21,317 nt of DNA. Origin: a virus. The position numbers and the translations under genes were made by a program. Positions 19,484 to 21,317 of this stretch are shown here, piece after piece. A model generated the notes under the pieces. It worked only from the letters and a program-made list of their open reading frames with translations, had not been told where the DNA came from and did not search any database. Numbering within the stretch: position 1 is the stretch's first letter; each line of letters starts with the position of its first letter. The stretch is from the IMG/VR virus record IMGVR_UViG_3300024265_000224, positions 1-21,317 of that record, one strand, 5' to 3'.

Positions 19484-20023
19484 ATGGTAGCCACAGTTAT
19501 AATTAACAGATTAACAGGAACAATGCCTACAGTTACTCCAATCACAACTCTTAATACTAGAGCAAATGCTGCTGATACTCATACTACAGGTGATACAGCA
19601 AGTCCTATTGAGATTCCGGGAGCAGGTACTAACTATTCTTATTGGGTAGTTACAAGATTGGAAGCAACAGTAGCACCTGATAATTTAATTGATAATATTG
19701 AATGGTTTACAGATGGTTCCAATACTTACGGAACTGGAATTACTAATTTAGGAAATACTGCAACTGGATATGTTCAAGCAACAGGAACTCCGGGAGTGAC
19801 AGGAGCACAATTAACAACTGCTGCTTACGGAACTTTAACAGGAGCACCAACAGATGTTTTTGCTCATGTAACTGGTACGCCAAAAGCAGTTACAGGTTCT
19901 ACTTCTACTGCTATTGAGTTTGGTGACAGATTTGTATTTCAAGTTAATGTAGCAACTTCTGCTACAGCAGGAACTAAGCCTGCAACTCCTGAACAATTCA
20001 CTTGGAGATTTGACGAAACTTAG
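19484..20023 (+). CDS. Thr/Ala/Gly-rich virion structural protein
   Basis: The 179-residue product (MVATVIINRLTGTMPTVTPI start) has long beta-type stretches rich in Thr, Ala and Gly and a C-terminal TWRFDET. The NTRANAADTHTTGD and IPGAGTNYSYWV segments look like those of small tail or capsid-associated proteins in marine tailed viruses, as far as I can judge by eye. The codon usage and TATA-like box suggest strong expression. A minor capsid or major tail role is possible; no proof. Confidence 0.65.
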   Translation: MVATVIINRLTGTMPTVTPITTLNTRANAADTHTTGDTASPIEIPGAGTNYSYWVVTRLEATVAPDNLIDNIEWFTDGSNTYGTGITNLGNTATGYVQATGTPGVTGAQLTTAAYGTLTGAPTDVFAHVTGTPKAVTGSTSTAIEFGDRFVFQVNVATSATAGTKPATPEQFTWRFDET

Positions 20024-20045
20024 GTTTCATTGAGGTCGCAATGCA

Positions 20046-20465
20046 ATGCTGACTTGGCTTGTTCGTTACAAAACTGGAAAAGAATTTCCAAATATCCCAC
20101 ACAAGTTCACTTATGAGCACATTGATAGAAAAGAACTCGATGCCTTTGTAATTATTAATTCAGATAAAGACCTACCTGTATTTACAGTACACTTTGACGA
20201 TCCTAGAAAAAAATTAATCTATCGTAGAAGAACTGAAATGCCAAGTGCTGCTAGACCATTCCATGTAGTTTGTCATATTATAGGATGGCACATGAATGTT
20301 AAAGGAGAATCAATACAGAACATTAATTATGTTTATGAAACAATAGGTAGAAAAAATAAGAAAGGTGAGAAGGAAGATTTTCACTGGATAGAAAGTGCAG
20401 GAAAATGGGACAAGGATAGAAACACATGGTTCTATTCACCAATAATGAGGGCATATGAAAAATGA
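20046..20465 (+). CDS. Protein of unknown function
   Basis: The 139-residue product (MLTWLVRYKTGKEFPNIPHK start) is alpha/beta with many aromatic and charged residues, for example HVVCHIIGWHMNVKGES and DFHWIESAGKWDKDR. A GAGG about 11 bases upstream can act as a ribosome-binding site. No family recognised; context suggests virion assembly. Confidence 0.7.
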   Translation: MLTWLVRYKTGKEFPNIPHKFTYEHIDRKELDAFVIINSDKDLPVFTVHFDDPRKKLIYRRRTEMPSAARPFHVVCHIIGWHMNVKGESIQNINYVYETIGRKNKKGEKEDFHWIESAGKWDKDRNTWFYSPIMRAYEK

Positions 20466-20483
20466 TGGGAGAGTTCAAAGATT

Positions 20484-21044
20484 ATGGTTTTACAGAGAAA
20501 CAAATATGATGCTGCTTATTTTGGTGATGTAATTGAATCAGGTGGAACTAGACACGATGCTGGTTACACAAATTATTTAGAACTACACACTAATTGGAAA
20601 CAAAAACTTCAAATACAAAAATTTCTAACTAGACATAACATTCCCAAAACATCTAAGATCCTAGAACTAGGTGCAGGAGTTGGGTTCATGGGAAAGATAG
20701 CAACAGAAGAAGGTTATACAGATTGGACTTGCGTTGACTGGTCTAATTGGGCTAAAAGACATGAGGTTTATCCAGTAACAGAAGAAGATGGTCTTGTATT
20801 TTTACAAGCACAAACTGATAATGCCTTTGACTACATTGTATCTAGAGCATTTCTTGAGTGTATTCCATCTAACCAACTACAAAACTATGCAACTGAAGGA
20901 AAACGAGTAGCAACAAACCACATCCACACAACATTTCTTTCAGCCAACACTCAATATTATGAAATTAAGACTATACCTGATTGGGCTACAGACTTTCTTA
21001 ACGATCCTAATATCATTATAGAGGATTACAGAAAAGATGGCTAA
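20484..21044 (+). CDS. Class I SAM-dependent methyltransferase
   Basis: The 186-residue product has motif I KILELGAGVGFMGKIA (58-73), an acidic strand WTCVDWSNWAKRH (82-94) and motif IV-like FDYIVSRAFLECIP (115-128). The N-terminal 50 residues (HDAGYTNYLELHTNWKQKL) form the usual cap helices. This layout is common in viral methyltransferases of unknown target. It lies between structural genes, so a virion or glycan target is possible. In-frame TGA 20463 rules out an earlier start. The stop overlaps the next gene by eight bases. Confidence 0.8.
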   Translation: MVLQRNKYDAAYFGDVIESGGTRHDAGYTNYLELHTNWKQKLQIQKFLTRHNIPKTSKILELGAGVGFMGKIATEEGYTDWTCVDWSNWAKRHEVYPVTEEDGLVFLQAQTDNAFDYIVSRAFLECIPSNQLQNYATEGKRVATNHIHTTFLSANTQYYEIKTIPDWATDFLNDPNIIIEDYRKDG

Positions 21045-21317
21045 TGTTACAGTTGATTCTGCTGCTATTGTCGCAAGTGGTAATCGTGTAGTAATAAGAG
21101 ATTCTAATGATAGAGTATATGTCTTTGTAAATGCAGGAGGTAATGTTAGAGCATACAAAGGTAATGTCACTGGTGAACCTGCTTCATTTGCTGAACAAGA
21201 TGCTACTGGTGCTCCAAATGATACAGATTTTGCTGGTGTAGCAGCAGCAATAGATTCTGCTGGTGCAGTTCATGTAGCATATCAGTTCCAAGATTCAACA
21301 GCACATGGAGGAGCACC
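21037..21317 (+). CDS. Fibre/beta-propeller-like structural protein, 3'-truncated
   Basis: The frame is open from ATG 21037 to the window end (93 codons visible). Two repeats are seen: VVIRDSNDRVYVFVNAGGN and GVAAAIDSAGAVHVAYQFQD, the 'D-S-x-x-x-V-x-V-x-Y' strand pattern of propeller or Asp-box-like repeats found in receptor-binding and adhesin proteins. Thr/Ala/Gly-rich composition matches the preceding virion genes. Likely a tail fibre or adhesin, but most of the gene is missing. Confidence 0.65.
   Translation, partial: MANVTVDSAAIVASGNRVVIRDSNDRVYVFVNAGGNVRAYKGNVTGEPASFAEQDATGAPNDTDFAGVAAAIDSAGAVHVAYQFQDSTAHGGA

Noticed and set aside
1-21317. CRISPR arrays, insertion sequences, rRNA and tRNA genes, integrase or attachment sites
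   Set aside because: Looked for regular direct repeats, transposase or integrase motifs and cloverleaf folds; none seen by eye.

Overview
The window looks like part of the genome of a head-tailed archaeal virus (or its provirus), most likely one infecting a marine ammonia-oxidising archaeon (Nitrososphaerota/Thaumarchaeota) or a similar AT-rich mesophilic archaeon. Direct evidence: a terminase pair (TerS-like gene followed by a 613-residue TerL), beta-rich Gly/Thr/Ser-rich structural genes at the right end, very dense packing with ATGA, TTGA and TAATG start/stop overlaps, and TATA-like boxes about 25-30 bases upstream of start codons, the geometry expected of leaderless archaeal transcripts. 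No ribosomal RNA, tRNA, CRISPR array or insertion sequence was seen. The host assignment is inference.

Layout. (1) Bases 1-4318, plus strand: an operon of a 5'-truncated gene, a ParB-fold protein, a TET/JBP-like 2-oxoglutarate/Fe(II) dioxygenase with a zinc ribbon, an FkbM-type methyltransferase, a shortened nucleotide-sugar dehydrogenase and a GT-B glycosyltransferase. Together these could oxidise, glycosylate and methylate a substrate; viral DNA bases are the most interesting candidate, surface glycans the main alternative. (2) 4319-4702: a gene-free stretch rich in inverted repeats, with a possible small RNA. (3) 4703-6468: minus-strand secreted matrixin-like protease and a small secreted protein, interleaved with a plus-strand structural-like small gene and a zinc-finger gene; the last divergent pair shares one near-palindromic TATA-like box. 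(4) 6465-7415: tiny, mostly Cys-rich genes. (5) 7412-9704: terminase small and large subunits. (6) 9730-15319: a SPOUT-like methyltransferase, a long chain of microproteins (zinc knuckles, C2H2 fingers, single-pass membrane peptides), a SprT-like metallopeptidase, a calcineurin-like phosphoesterase and a DnaJ-type zinc-finger protein. (7) 15312-17271: a sulfotransferase-like P-loop protein and a possible lysis group: membrane/coiled-coil protein, three-helix holin-like protein with its own promoter and terminator, and a matrixin without signal peptide. (8) 17273-21317: a second SPOUT-like gene, another zinc finger, beta-rich virion proteins, a second sulfotransferase-like gene, a class I methyltransferase and the start of a repeat-rich fibre-like gene cut by the window end.

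No recognisable portal, major capsid protein, prohead protease or tape measure is in the window, so the rest of the morphogenesis module must lie outside it. The standout themes are the possible base- or glycan-modification operon, the swarm of about seventeen zinc-binding microproteins, three unrelated or divergent metallopeptidases (one beside a holin-like gene, suggesting protein-based lysis of an S-layer cell), and paired SPOUT-like and sulfotransferase-like genes.
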